64,000 nt of DNA from Brachycybe producta (Eukaryota > Arthropoda > Diplopoda > Playtdesmida > Andrognathidae), in contig JAUPFP010000048.1 in assembly GCA_036925085.1 (NCBI GenBank), forward strand, positions 372,001 through 436,000. The letters are read 5' to 3'. The notes under the pieces are model-generated. The model was not told the DNA's origin. It saw only the letters and a list, made by a program, of their open reading frames with translations, and ran no database searches. Shown piece after piece: positions 24,301 to 39,300 of the stretch (positions are counted from its first letter, which is position 1; each line of letters starts with the position of its first letter). Both the position numbers and the translations under genes were made by a program.

Positions 24301-27300
24301 ATGGGAGATATTCTTTGGGAACATTTGGACATTCTGCAGAAAGGTGAGCTTTTTTCAGCTGTTGCTTTTGAAAACAAAACTCTTTTATGGTTAAAAAAAA
24401 AAACAGTTCTACTCCATTTAGAATATTTATAACAAACAAAACAAAAGAAGAGAGAAGGGTAGAAAGGTATATTGACATTTTTACTACATTAGCACTTTGG
24501 GAACAACACCAAATCTAGTTGAAAATTTCAAAATAGGTTATTTTTAATGTTAGAATTTTATTCTTGAGCAATTAAAATCCACTCGAAGCTTTTTTTTTTA
24601 CATTTTTATTTTGTTATCTATCGGAGGAAATCTTTGATTTATAGCTTATATTTATTTATGCATATGAGGTTGTTTTTTTTTTTTTTGGTTGGATATGGTC
24701 CATGGTTTTGTATAGATGGATGTATTTAGAACGATAGATAAACATCAACTGTGGGAATAGAAGAGGATAGATGATGATAGTTTTATATATAAAAAAAACG
24801 TCCCGAAGGTAGAAGAGAGAGGGATAGAGAAAGGGAGAGGATGTCTTCACGGGTGGAGAGTTTTTCCACTTGTTTCAGAACTCATTCCCGAGAATTTTTC
24901 CCATTGTTTCTGCCTTGACTTGGATTCAAAATGCAAATGATATGTGCAACGAAATAAAATGTTTGTCAGTGACGTCATTCGATTGCTTGCGGATTGTATA
25001 CCGATATATACAGGTTAAGTTTTTTTTGTAGGGTGCGTTCGAAAACGCAACACAGTTGTAAAGCCCTGGTTACTATTATAAGACTACAAACGACTTGCAG
25101 CGCAAACGGAAATATGGAATAGCGACGATTCTGTCTAAGGTGTCTTGTTGCTGAAAATTTTGAACGTGAATGCGATGCGACATATATCTTTGGACAACGA
25201 CCTCTATTGGCATACAACAATAACACGCGTACTATCCTTGACTTGAGCCATCGTACGTGGAATTGAGGCTGACAGTGTCTTGCCTATGGGATGTCACACT
25301 GATTTAGATATTAGGCGTGGACGCGTGATGATGTATAGATACGAAGCCTCGCAACTGTATCACGACAGTCGCGATAAATTGTTGCGCGACTTCGTATCCA
25401 AGTGTGTGCTAGGCTTGACACTTGTTTACAAAATTACGAGACCTGTTTAAATCTAGTCTAGCAACAAAGTCGGTTTGTTTCGTCACATTATTTTGTTTCT
25501 TATGTATCATGATGAATATAATAATGTTGGATTGAACTACTGTATGTTGCCAGACAGTAAGTGACTTCATGACTAGCAATGTGAGTCACTCGAAAAAGAA
25601 GAAAAAGAGGTTTCTTTTCAAAGCCCCTTTATAAGCAAGCATCTTTCAAGTGTCAATAACATTTCCTAGCAGCGCCTGTCATGGTGGTCTTGTAATAATG
25701 GGGCTTGTTGACGTCATTCTTGTTGAAGGTGTGTCACATGATCCTTCCATACTTTTTTTTTTATTATTGAGGGTTGTAGAAGGATTTTTGCATACAATCG
25801 TTGCTTATTACAAAGAAATTTCTGGCGGTGAAACATTTATTAATGTCACGCAGTCACAGTTCATGTGATCTTGTGATGGGTCCATTTTGTGTGGGCTTTT
25901 TTCTCTATCTTTCGCTCTCTCACTAACAGATGTAAAATTTAAACAAAAAATATTTAATTATTTTTTTTGTTGGCCTCTAAAGCAACTAACTTAATGCTAA
26001 ATTTAAATTGGACGGCCATTTTTTTTTGTTTCCATTGTGCATTTCAATGATTTAAAAAAAATATGCATAGAGACAAGCTATAAATGCGCCTTGAATGCTT
26101 TTCAGAATTCATTTGTTCTGTCTGAAATTAATTTATGTTAGTTTTTGTGTGTTGTCCTATTTAATTAATTGTCTCATTTTAGGTTTTTTCATGATTCATT
26201 TGTGGGATTTATAAATTATAATAAATTAATAATATATTATTGCTTGTAACGATTGTCAGGTCAATTTGTACAAGTAGTAAACCTTATTGGAGCCCAGAGT
26301 CAGGGTTAAAAGTATTTAATTTTTATTTTAAAACTCATGTTTAAATACGTAACTTTATTAATGATTCAAAAACTTTTATACAGTTGAAAAATAGTAAAAA
26401 CTACTATAAGTAGCTTAATTAGTTATGCGTGTACGACAAATACTGTATTACTGGCAGTAGACTCTCGTATTCTTGATAAATAAACTTTGAATGGTGACTA
26501 TTGTAGCAGTGGAAATTGCGTAGCCTGTAGCTTCTAGCAATCCTCGTAGAATGCTTAATCATCATTACAAAAAGTTAAATAAAGAACTTTCTAAAAGATA
26601 ACCAACATTTAAATATCTTGTGGTAGTAACGTTGGTGAAATGAACTAAATACCCCATAGGGCGCAATCACCATAAATGCATTGAGCACAACATACTGAAT
26701 TATAGTTTTTGTATAGTTAAACCTTAGACCATTACTCTCCGGGACTGGCAACTCGTAATGTGTTGTATGGCGACGGATGCGTCCCATAACCTGGTGGAAT
26801 TACAGCAGTGTTTTCTAGTGGCTATTGTACAACCTTATAGGACACCTATAGTATATACAATCTTTTCCCACTAAAGTGGTGCTGCTGTCACCACCATGTT
26901 AAGTCTATGGTCACCACTCTATCGCAACACTAGATTTTCACTGTTTTGTCCGTCCTGGAGAGTAATGGTCTTAGGTTAAACATTGGTTTCTATGTTCAAT
27001 GCATTTTTTGTCCGCAAACAACATGGTGATTATTAAAGCCACTCGATTTCAGATAGTGTAATACCTTGTCTCTACACCTAAACAGTTAAATGCATTTAAG
27101 TATTAAACATGTTTTACAGTTAAGGACAAACAAAGTTTATGTCGAATTCAATTTATTCATTTAATATCTCCATTTGTTGAGTTATTGTTTAAATATATTA
27201 AATTTTCCTCATATTAAGTAATAATGTCAATTTTATCTTGTTCCTGTCCTTTAACTGGGCTCCGTATAATTCAACTAAACACGTTTAACTTGTATGCAAT

Positions 27301-30300
27301 TTAGCTCAAATGTAGATTAAGGTATAAGGATTAAAAAAAAACTAAATGGAATGTTATTCAACCACATTTATTATGTGTCTTTCGAAGTAGAAATTAACCA
27401 CCAGTACACATTCATTCATTATAGCTTGACTACAGTTAACTATGACATTAGTTATCTAAATGCAGTTAATTTTTTTTATAATGGAAATATTATTATTAGT
27501 GAAATTTCTATTATACTAGTGTGCCGCTTGAAATAAACAGACTACTGAAAATTAGTGGGTTACTTATCGAAATGACTTTTATTTAGCACTCATTAAAGAC
27601 AAGTGCTCTCTCTCTCATATTGATGTTAAGATATACTGATAGTGATAAATGATGTGTTTTATATTTACGGTCTAGTATAAAAGTCCTATTTATATGAATG
27701 ATGATAATTTGGAACATCTGCTCCTCCATTGTTCTTTTTTTTTCATTTGATGAATGGAAGGACCAAGATGAGGGTAGACTTCAAATTAAAGTCTCTCTCA
27801 ATTGAACACAATAGATTTTATAACAACCACCTCCCCTTCTTCCCTCCACCCTTCTTCTTTCCTATCTGATCTCATTCGTGATCATTAATAAAGTTATAAA
27901 GTTTATGGTAACCAAGTGAGAGAAAATCTTTTAATATAGATTTACTAACTGAATTTTAGTACTATTACTCATTACAATTTTGTATATATGCAAAGTTGTG
28001 CATGGTGTATTTAAATTGTAGTTTTAAAAACTAGAATTCATCACGAAAACACATGTTATTTAATCATGGTCATAGATTTATTAAAATTATTACAATCTTC
28101 AGAATATGCAAATTAATCGGCTATTTAAAGTTCTCTGTGCATTAAGTAAAGTGACGGACACTCAAGTAGTTTTTTTTAAAAACAACTAATAGAAATTAAT
28201 CAAGTGTTTATCAGATGTACATTGATGGATAAAAAGAATTGTGTGAAAAAAGTAGTTTCATATTAAAATCTTCTTTAATAGCAGTTTGAAAAAAATGACT
28301 GAAACTGTAATAAATAGTTGGCCATTTTCAGATTGTAATAGAAAATTTCTTTTAATGCTAGCTATATATGAAAATACATTATGATGGGTATAGGCTCGGA
28401 TTTTTATGCAATATCAAGCAAATGTTTCACAATCTGTGGCCCAAGTGCCAAATGTGAAGTAACTCTATCTTGTTTCGATCAATCAACGGTAATGAGTTTT
28501 GTCCAATCAAAGCAGTGGTTAGTTGCTAAAACTCTAATTGACAACCTCTAACTAGTCTTTTTGATTTTTTTAAAAATAGGCATAAATTGCAGTTGCTCTA
28601 ATGATGATTATGATGATGATTAACTTCGCAATTGGCACTTTGGCCACACATTGGGGAAACATGTTCTTGATATTGCATAAAAATAATCCGATCCCTAATG
28701 ATGAGGGTTTTTTAAAGAAACATTTGTATTTCTTCTTAAACCTTCTTATGAAAAAAAAATGTTGAGAATTTCACTTTATTATAGGACCTACATGTGATTT
28801 TAATTTTCAACAAGTTAATTTGCAGTTATCTCGGACAAAAATTCCATTCAGTTTCGATTCTATTATGTAAGTTATATTTATGGTTTAGCAAATGTAGAGG
28901 TTGATCAGAATTACAAAGTATGGAAATAGCTTTGTGTAGAAAAATGTCGCAGACTGATGTGAAAGCGGATATGGTGGTGGTAATATTGGTAGTAGTAACA
29001 AATACGTCACAAGTAGTGACGTGTATGGGTCTATTGTTTTTTTTAGATACCAATACGTGGGGCCAGGTGAGTGAGGGTGGAGTTATTCTATAAACTGTAT
29101 TATGCCTATAAAAATAGAGAGAGAGAGAGAGAGAGAGACAAGAGTATATTATAGATGGGGGTCTGAGATTACAGAAAAGTGGGGGATGTATCACACAGGA
29201 ACTACACATGATGAGTGACTTGAGCGCACCCTATGTGGACATTAAAGGTCCTGTCGGCCATTTCCGTGCTATACGAACTTTTTTTTTAAAAAAAAATGTG
29301 CACATGTTTTTTTGTGTATTATTTTCTAATAAACGTTGAACAAATTGGTCCACCCACCCAATCTCTTATTAGTCTCTCATAACTTATTGTGAATAATAAT
29401 AATATGTAGAGTTTTGTTTGTGTGACCAACCTCAGGATCCTCCTATCACATGGTACTCTCATGCAAACACCTTTTTTTTTTGTTGGTCTACCGTCCCATT
29501 TGATGGTTTCGATCATTTCATTCCATTCCATCAGTCTCGACTCAGTCGACTGTCCACCATGAAATCGTAACACACCCCTGGCATATTCATATCGAGAGTT
29601 AGAAAAGAGTAGAACTTTGATTTTTCTCTCAGAAGTTTCATTCAGTTATTGTTATTGGTGTTTGTTTTTTTAGCTTGGTGGCAACATAAATCTTGTCTAA
29701 AATCATTTCGTAAGACTTTTTCCGGACTTATAATCTGAAAGAGTAACTTTAATTTTAAGACAGTTCTGTGTTTTTTAAAAATATAAATTTCGAAGACTTT
29801 TGTTTTAGAAAAAGTTTGGAAAGAAACAAAGAAACAAAAACTGATTTGCATTTATTTATTTGTTTTCTTTATGGATATTTGTGGCGTTAATCGTGCAGCC
29901 TACATCACTAAGGATATTTCATTTCATCGATTACAATTCCGTAGGTTGAATTCACACAATTCTCAAAGACAATTTTTGTCTTCTCTCTTTTTTTTTTTTT
30001 ACTCAATGTTGCATATTTTTTTTTGTGAATTGCACTTTTTTTCACGTTTGTTTATTTGCACCATTGTTTATTTTAACACAAAATCACACAGGTTTTTCAT
30101 TTTTGTTAAAAAAAAATTTGAAGTGCTCGTGTAACAATTCGAGAATGTATTTTTGATATGAGCGCTCAAAATCAACAAGGACCTAATCAAGTTTTTCTAT
30201 TAAAAAAATTAACCATAAAGCACATTTGCACCATTAGTTCAATTTAATGATATAAATATATGATAGATGTATGGTCCTTAATTATACTTCTGGTTAGAAT

Positions 30301-33300
30301 TCTTTAGAATTTTTTTCACGATTCAGAGCCTTTCATATGCAATTATTGATATAAATTACTTTTGGTTGCATTTGGGAACGCACGAGAGTGTGCACGATCA
30401 CTCTTAAGAAGTTGTATAGACTTCTGTGCATTTCTTTAGAGCAATCCTGTAGTGTTGCGTGTTCTCAAATGCACCCCTTATCGCAGCTTCTTTGATGCTA
30501 GGGTCTTTTCTAAACTCATCAACATGAAATATTCGACCAAAAAGTTCATGAGTTTAGCATTACCTTTGACTTAATAATTAAGAATCTGACACTAAGGATG
30601 GTATTCTTAATATGACTGTTTGGCCCATGTTAAAGCTAAACTTATGAACTTTTAGAGATAGGCAGTTTCATGTAAAAGTTGATGAGTTTATCTCTCATTT
30701 TTAGCTAAGTAGCCATTAAGAAATACGACCCTAAGGTTTTTTTTAAAAAAAATATATTTTATGTGTAATAAGTTATTATGACAGTATTGAAGTCAATTTC
30801 TTCACTTTTAATGTTATATGAACAGGCGAATACGTTCAAACTTGTTCCTTTTTCTGTAATTAAGTGCATTTTCTGATATCAACTTATTTGAACAGAAAAA
30901 TCAGATAAGAATTTTTTTTCAAATTTATTAACATTTTGAAAGTGCGTTCATTTCTTAGAAAGGATGAAATTCTTGTTTGTAGACTAGAAATTTTTTTAAA
31001 AACCTTGTTAAAAAATTAAGAATTAAGTTTTTCTTTTGTCCACGAGATTTTATATTAAGAATAATTAAATATAAACTATGAATTAATTCATCAGAACTAA
31101 TTAAAAATTGTAGTAGCAATAAGGTAATAAATAGGATTAATTTCTTCTACAACTGTTTAAAAAAAGGAATTTGAGGCGGCACACGGACCACTTTTGAATG
31201 GTCGAGTTCGACTGTAAAATGTTGTCGCAGGTGGCTTGGCTGTGGTTGCAGTGTATTGCTATGGAAATATACCGTACCTTTGCACACGAATCATTCGGCG
31301 ACTTCATTAAAAAGTGGTTCGTGTACTAAGAAGGCACTTAACGATCTTTTTTAAAGTTCGAAGCAGATTATTTCATTTTTTTTTCTTATTGTAGTCAAAG
31401 CCAAATGAGGATAGTTTATGATATTTTGATGTGATGAGTTAAGTGATTTAATTGAGAGTTTATCAGATTATACTTACTTGAGAACGGACATTTCATTTTA
31501 CATAGTCACAGACTCACAGTACGTATAAAAATGATGTTGTTTCTTGAAATTAGCAACACTGATTGAAGAACAGTTAGTTAGCAACGAAGTTAACTTAAGG
31601 TTCCATAAGTTACTTTTGTTTATTAAAATTTAATAATATATTTTTGTCAAAAAATCTATCTGATCTACCATTTTAAAATCTATTATAAAATCAATCGAAT
31701 TGATCCAATTAAAAAGCAAATAGACCTCCAAAAAATGTAATGCACATATTTTTATTTATTCATTTAAACATACACAACAACATTTAAAAAAGCATGATAC
31801 GTATTGATTAGCCTCCTCATCTCCTCCCTTGTTTGCATCTTCTTTCTGTCTCTCCCCCCCTTTCCAAGCAACATTCTATTTCTATTTAATATTATAATAT
31901 ACAGAGAGGGAGAGAGAGGCCTATGCACAAATAACAACATTTGTTGTTTACTAAGTTTTCATAGTTTTATAATTTCAACTTTAAATAAAACGTGGCCAAA
32001 TAGTATTTGCAAATTCGATTTTTAGTTTCCTTTTTTTGTGTATGTGTGTGTGTTTTGCATGATAGGATCTAAATATTTGTTCAATTTTGTGTTTTTGTTA
32101 CCACTGCAAAGATGGCACCATTATAAATTTTTATAATAATAATAATAATAATAATAATCCGCACTACTAATGTTATGACTAAAAAGAAAGAAAGAAAAAA
32201 AAAAGTATTAATTGTGACTCTTGTTCTGTTTTTTTTTTTGTTTTTTGATTTGCTACTAACAGAAGTTGACAAACAGATCGCTTCTCTCGAGAACGTCCCA
32301 TCCAACTTCTATGAATCAGTATGCATGCCGGACTTCAACGAATTTCTTGAACAAAGTTATCCAGTGTCCGAACAGAAATTATCCACTGTAATGAATAACA
32401 CTGCAGCGAGTGGAAATAACGTCAGTGTTACTACTAATAATAACAACAACGCTAGTAATAACAATCAAGCTTACATGGATGGTGAGTTTTGTTCTATTAT
32501 TATTTACTTTCTCTTTAATCTGTGGTATAGTTTGTTTTAGTATGTTTATGAAAATGATTATTTTTGTTTAGTTTGGGGCCTCTGCCGCCGCCTCTCTTCT
32601 AGAGGAAAAACTCATCAGTTTTTTAGCTTCCAACAAAGTTTTAAAAAAGTTTGCTTTAGTCATATCTTATAACAAAGTTTGCTTTAGTCATATCTTAAAA
32701 AATGTAATATTTTTTTGGTATATCAATGGCCAAACAGGTTTAAATATACACAGTAGAAATATAAATGTAGAAATTATTTTCATTTTTAGTTAATTATTTG
32801 CAACAATCTGTAAGCATCTAACAAACGAAATGCTCAATTTGCATAATCTCTAATAATTTCTTGTAGGCATTTTCTGTAAGCATAGTATACAGTATTAACA
32901 AAGTATAAGACCGTTTTCACATGGACCACTTTGTTTGGCGCTATATTATGGTGCCACAAAGTGGTTGAGGCGGCTTGCTTTCCGTGAAGGTGTGTCACTT
33001 GACAAACAGGCGGCGATCGCCACTTGCGACAGGACTCAATCACATTCATCGCCACTGTGGTGCAAGAAGAAGAAGAAGAAAAAAAACGGCGGTGGTGGCT
33101 CGTGTGAATACCTCCTACGTAATGAATGGTTTTCCAGAAAAAAAGAGCGCTTTATGTGGCGCCACAAAGGAGTCTATGTGAAGCCGGCCTAAAACATGAA
33201 CTTGTTAACGTCATTCTTGCATGCAAGGAATTTAAGTAGTTAAAATAAAACATTTTTAATTTATATAAGAAACAATTAAAAACGCTGAATAAACTGAATA

Positions 33301-36300
33301 GAAAATATAACGTGATTATATGGTTATAACTTATAACAGTTTTAAAACTAAGAGTTACAAATTTATCAAGAGCTCAAATAGTTAAGTCACACTTGCTGTA
33401 AGGACCTCTAAATGTACTTAACAGCTAGCTAACTTGAAACATGAAGGGCTAAACTGAACAAGATTTAACAGCATTAATGTGCTACTTGATGAATTCTATA
33501 CTTATTAAGGTTCATTTTAAAATGGACTTTAGCAAAATGAATGCCATCAAATTTCGTAATTAGAAAATGAGAAATTTTTCACAGAAATTTTCAATTTTTT
33601 TCTTCTTCAGAAATTGCATGTAAATGAACTTAACTTTAGGCACAAAATTCAGGTCACCATACACCATATAGCATTTATGTTTAGTTTAGGCTATAGCAGC
33701 AAGCGCAAATTCAAATCCAAAATTTCTCTTGGAATTATTCTAAATATAGTTTTCTCAAAAACTTAAAATGGAACCATTTTTTTTTCTTCTGTAAACGCAA
33801 CACAACATCTCGATTGTTTTGAAACCGTCCACATAAATAGTTGAGTGAGGTTAAAGACAGTAGTTGCCGACGAAAATATGCATATACGCGTTTATTTCCG
33901 CATATTATTTTATGCAAATGAAGTTGAGAAAAAGGCCAACTTGAATCGAATTTTATTTTGATATAAAACAAATAGACCCTTTGTTTGTTTTTTTGTCGGC
34001 CATTTTTATTTCTACGTTTGTTTTTGTGTAATGTGTGTCTGATGTGGCTTATGGTAGAGGGCGTGTTTGGTGGTGTTGCCTCTCTTGTCATGTTGTCCTA
34101 TTGTAATCTATGTATGGAGGTGGGGGTTAGTTAGTTTTTGGGTCTCTCTCATTCATATATATATATATACACATAACACAGGAAGTTCATATCCTGTATT
34201 AAATACTCTTGTGTAAAAGAATTAAAAAATACATTTTTTTGTTATTTGCAAAAAAAAAAAAAAAAAAACATTTTGCGTGACCTTTGTGTGTTTGAGGTTT
34301 TTTGAACTCTTGTCGATCTTTTTCATCTCAGCATTATTTTTCTGTGTTAATTAATTCTATTTTTGTTTTGTTTGTTTACTTCGCCCCTCTTAATTATGCT
34401 GCTTATTATTATTTTTAAATTAAAAAATATATATATAATACACACACACACACATACACACAAACATTAAATTACATTATTTACTAGTCATCTTTTGTGC
34501 GCAATTTCGATTTAGATAATTGTATTTGCGTTTGAAATTAATTGTTTTATACAGGGTGGTGGTTTTTCGTAATGACGATGTCCTATTAAGTATGATTGCT
34601 TAATACTATGAAGTAAATTGCAATAGAGTTCTAGTTTCGTCATACTTTTAGTCATCATCATCATCATCGTCATCGTAAATGATGATTTCATAACTAGAAT
34701 GAATGAGTCTCATTATGAGCCATTGTTGATAACCAATTTAGAGTTGAAGAAAAAAAAATATTTAATTTCACTACATGTATAGTAGAAGAAATTAGCACAC
34801 TGGTTTTGCATTTAAAGTTGCGCTCACACTGGCTTTTATTTTCAGCAAAGTTTTATTGCAATATTGCCTACAATAAATTATGATTGACAGTGATTAATAA
34901 AACCAAGATCCATCCGCCTATTGGCTTTAGGTGGCTCCTAAGTTAAGATGTACAGCCGCCGATCATTAAACCTCAGCTACCTCTTCTACCTAAATGTTAT
35001 CCCCAAAGTTAAGTCTCATACCTACGTGTCGATGATGTGACCTTTTTCTTGTGCACTTTTTATTAAACTACCTGGGTATGATTGTGGGTACACACTTACA
35101 TGTAGGTTTGGTCTCACATAGGTCCTACTAGTGCTAACTTAAGGGAAGATGCCTGGTATTGCAGCAACACCTCTGCCCCTGCACAACTTGCAAATGTTTC
35201 GAGCAAACGTTTATATTTGGTAAACGTTTATATTTGTTTGCGTAAAACATTGTGAAAGATTTATGGAAATTATCGTCACGTTTCTTGTTGTTAAACTTGC
35301 TGTAATACTATTGTCACTTGTGATTGCCATTTAACGCGGCGATCACAGTGGCTATTTTTGTCGCAAGATTCCTTCCGTGCGAGAAATAAGTCAAATATTG
35401 CTGTGAATCTTGTACAGTTTCTTAAAATAACAAAAAACGAAGACCGGCGTTTTCTGTAAGACAGTGTGGAGAAGAAATCACTAAGTCTTTCAAGAGTATG
35501 ATCAATTTATCACATTGGCAATTGCAATTAATTCAAAGACACATTGCAGTGAATCTGGCCAATGTGATCGCGAGAAGAGAACAATGGAATTAGTACTATG
35601 CTTAGATCAATTCTGAATTTCAGAAGCAACATTTAATAGAAATTGAAAGTGTTTTAGAAATTAGACAAATGAATAAATCATATAAACTGATTGGAATTGT
35701 TGATGTTTTTAAAATTAACCTTTTTATGATAGTATCAAATTCGAAATTATTATTTTTGGCTTCAAGTTGTACCAAAATTTGAAAAAAAAAATTATTCTTA
35801 TTTGGTGCAAATAGTTTTCAAAATGCAAAGTTTGCATGCCATGTTTTGGACTAGAAAGTTTAATTGATTGAAGGCTAATTATAGAAACTAGAAGAGTCAA
35901 TAAATGTCTCTTTTTATGATGTCATGATGAAATTTTCAAAAAGAAACTTTTTATGGCAGTTAGAAAATTATCTAAAAACCAAAAGTAACTGTTTCAAACT
36001 GCTGTAAAAAGTTCAAATCTTTAAATTCTTTAATGCATTACGTTTGGAGCCCTATTCAAAACATTTTTAATTGTTGCTTCTAAAAAATGCTCAGATTTGA
36101 TTTTAGATAATAATAACTGAATTATAATTATTGCGACGATGATGATGATGATCGTCATTTCACTAGTCTCCAGAGTATCATCTCAATCAGCAAAAGGTGT
36201 AATTAATAACCAGGAAATGGGGCTTGTCCTGTGAGTTTCCGGCCATGTTTTTAGTATCTTTAATGTGCCATAAATGAGAGACTTTGTTTGATAACCCCCC

Positions 36301-39300
36301 CCCCCCTCTCCCTTCCACCCTATTTATATTTTGCCTGAAATCTGGAAGTGTGGGTATTTTGAGTGTATTGAGAATTAAGTAGACTTATAGGAGAAAGGAT
36401 GGCTGCTGTTGTAAAGGCTACCTGTTGCCACTAAGGTGTGTGGGTGGATAGGGGCTATAGATAGATGCCTCTTGTACCGAGGTTCCTGCCTTGGGCTGAC
36501 CACCTGGCGTCACCCTCTCTAACTCTTATTATAAATTAATGTGGTCTACTAATAGCCCATTTCCTATATTTGAACCAGATTTGGATCATGTTGCGGTTTT
36601 TTTTATTCGAAACCAAATTTTACCAGATGTTACCACTTTATTGTGTATGGATGAGATTTTGGTTTTGAAATCTTTGCGTGGTATCGGAATTTTATTTAAA
36701 ATTGGGGTTGATTAGTTACATTGTTTTATATTTTTAAGCCACAGTGGCCCTCAATTGGTAGCTTATAACTCAGTAATAAAAATATTAATGACCAAATAAA
36801 TATACATTATTTCAGAGTGAGAACTTTTAATTTGCAAATTAAAAGATTGACAAAGATTGACAACTTTTTAAGCAACTTTTAAATACTTTAATTTAAAAAT
36901 TATTTTAACGTAATAGTAAATATTAAAGTAAATATTAACCAAAAATAAAACGTAATTGATCATTTTCAAACTACCATGAAATTATTATTTTAATTTAAGT
37001 GGTTATAAAAATACTTTCACCATATTTTTTTAATTATTCTAGTTTCTAACAAACATGTTACAAACATTAATGGGGTTTCTTATTTTTAAAATTTTAAAAA
37101 TTAAACAAATTAAAATCACTCGGATAATACAAAAGTTGAAAAGATTTTTTTTATGAAAGTCATTTTTAGTTTGGTTTTAATATTTTAGAAGTTCTAATTG
37201 CACAGTTTTCAAAAAAAATTAAGATCGTCCTTGACATAGAAAATTCTATGTTTCTGCTTTCTTATTTTGTTTGCTTCAGAAGCAACACGCACACGTTTTA
37301 TTATTATGTATATAATACATAAATGCAGAAATAACATTTAATTTTCCACATTCAACTGCATTTGTATGTCAGTGTTGCGATCAAAAAAGTAAATGGTTGA
37401 AGAAATTTTTTTTTCCCCTTTTCAACATGGTTTAGTTTCTTCTTTTTTTGATTTTCCGCACAGATGAATACAAGTCTTTCATGCATCAGCAGAATTGACA
37501 GTGAAAATACAAATGAAGTTTTCCTTTTCTGACAGTAAAGTTTCAAAATACAGTGTCAGTAGTTAATTTCAAGATGAGACAGATGAGAAAAAGTGGTTTT
37601 CTAACGTATTAAGACATTAAATAAATGGTTCTTTTCCCAGGCTTAGTCTTCTATTGAAAAATTTGACCAAGAAAAAAGTCTTTTACAAGAAACAATAGAA
37701 AGTAACCAAACGATGCTGCACGTTAAGTTGCAATTACCTGGAACTTAGGCTTTGTGCACATCATAACGTAATGCAGAAGGACTGTATGGTAGTTTTCTAT
37801 TGCGCATGTGCATTTTTAAAGTGCATCAACCACAGTAGATGATGTTGCTAGTGCCAAGTGGCTATATTCTGCACATGTACTGTAGGGAAGGAAGGACCTT
37901 GCATTGCTTCTGTATTTACTTCATGATGTGATCTAGAACTGACTTTAGTCACACTTACCAGAAAGTAAACTTAAGTTACAGATTTTAGAAAGCAATTCAA
38001 GTAACATTTACCAGAAAGTTTCTTATCACAATTACAACATTGTAATTCTATTTAAAAGCTTCAGATCTGGGACAAAAATACCTGGACTAATAATGTTCTT
38101 GTGTTATCATTGACGATCTTTAAAAAGAGAAAGGAATTCCAAAATGTTTTGGGCCCAAAACAAAAAGAAAAAAAGTTAACTACAGCAGTAAGCAGGCCAT
38201 AAGTGTCTTGTATTAGGCAATAATAGTTTAGGGCTATTTAGGGCTCATAAATTCTTACGTGAAACTTTTATTTCTTTTGTTTGTATTCAAACTTTGAATA
38301 CCGCCACACCTACAAATACTGTATATATTCTACCTGAGTTTTATTTTCAATAGATGATTGAAAGAGAGTATGAATTGTTTGATTTAGGTTCTAATTCTTG
38401 TCAGAATGTTGATGGACCTCATAACCCCTTATATTTTTATTTATTGTTCAATTGGTGGGTAGAAGGGGAGAAGGTTCCTATAGAGAACAAAAGGATTTTT
38501 TTCGGAAAAGAGATATTTTTTTTTGGAAAAAAAAAGTTTTTTATTGTTTAAAATTGAACAAATTTTTAAGGATGTCTCATGATGATGATGATCGTCGTCG
38601 TGGGAGTTTTAAATTGTTGGCTTGCACCATTAGGGGTAGAATTGAGTGTCATTCCAAGGGCGATTTGAAGTTGTTTTTTAAGCCAGATTCTATTGTTTGG
38701 TCTATACTAGCTTTTGTTGCGCATAATTTAATGGATCTGTGTGTGGCTGAGAGTTTTTCGAGTTGTTCACTAATACTAATACTAATAAATAATAATAATA
38801 GATATAAAAAGTAGCTCGCATGCAAAGAAGCATCCGGAAGTCGTACTAGTAGACAACAGAATGGAGAAGGCCTTTTGTTGTGGCCAGCGGAAATCTATAC
38901 ATGGCAGCTATTGAACTGTTTCATTTTTTCGTAACGCATCGCTTCTTTTAGTATTGCAAACAATACAGGTCATATCAAGAGATATAACGTTGGATTAGAA
39001 AGATTTGGAATTTTGTCTTGACAATTGATGGGTTCGTTTATGGAAAAAAAAATTTTTTTTTTGTGAAATGGAAAATTTTTTTTATTGTTATGGTGGATTC
39101 TCAAAAATAAACCTTAACACGCACTAAATTTTGCGCAATGCCTTTTTTTTTTAGAAAGTTGCAATTTGAAGTGAATTTTCTGAAAAAAAAGTTGCTTTAT
39201 GGAGATTTTTTGGGCGGCTTAGGGTGCATTTGAGAACACCTTGGCTTATTGCATTGATAGTACTAATGTATTGAGTATTGAGTCTAACCTAGTACTAACA

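Larger units (their letters stand above)
24344..32262 (+). other. Intron of ETS1/2 after the Pointed exon
   Basis: 7.9 kb bounded by GTGAGC and TAACAG. It contains a hairpin around 25311-25420, a large fold-back (26284-27268), the second hAT-like MITE (28389-28697), an AG microsatellite (29115-29138), a 114-bp element (30364-30477), tandem fold-back repeats (30496-30735) and an ATA microsatellite (32131-32158). No further exon was recognised. Confidence 0.8.

Noticed and set aside
32935..33192. Overlapping 68- and 85-codon frames
   Set aside because: They fall inside the inverted-repeat element 32906-33191 and carry no transposase or other motif.
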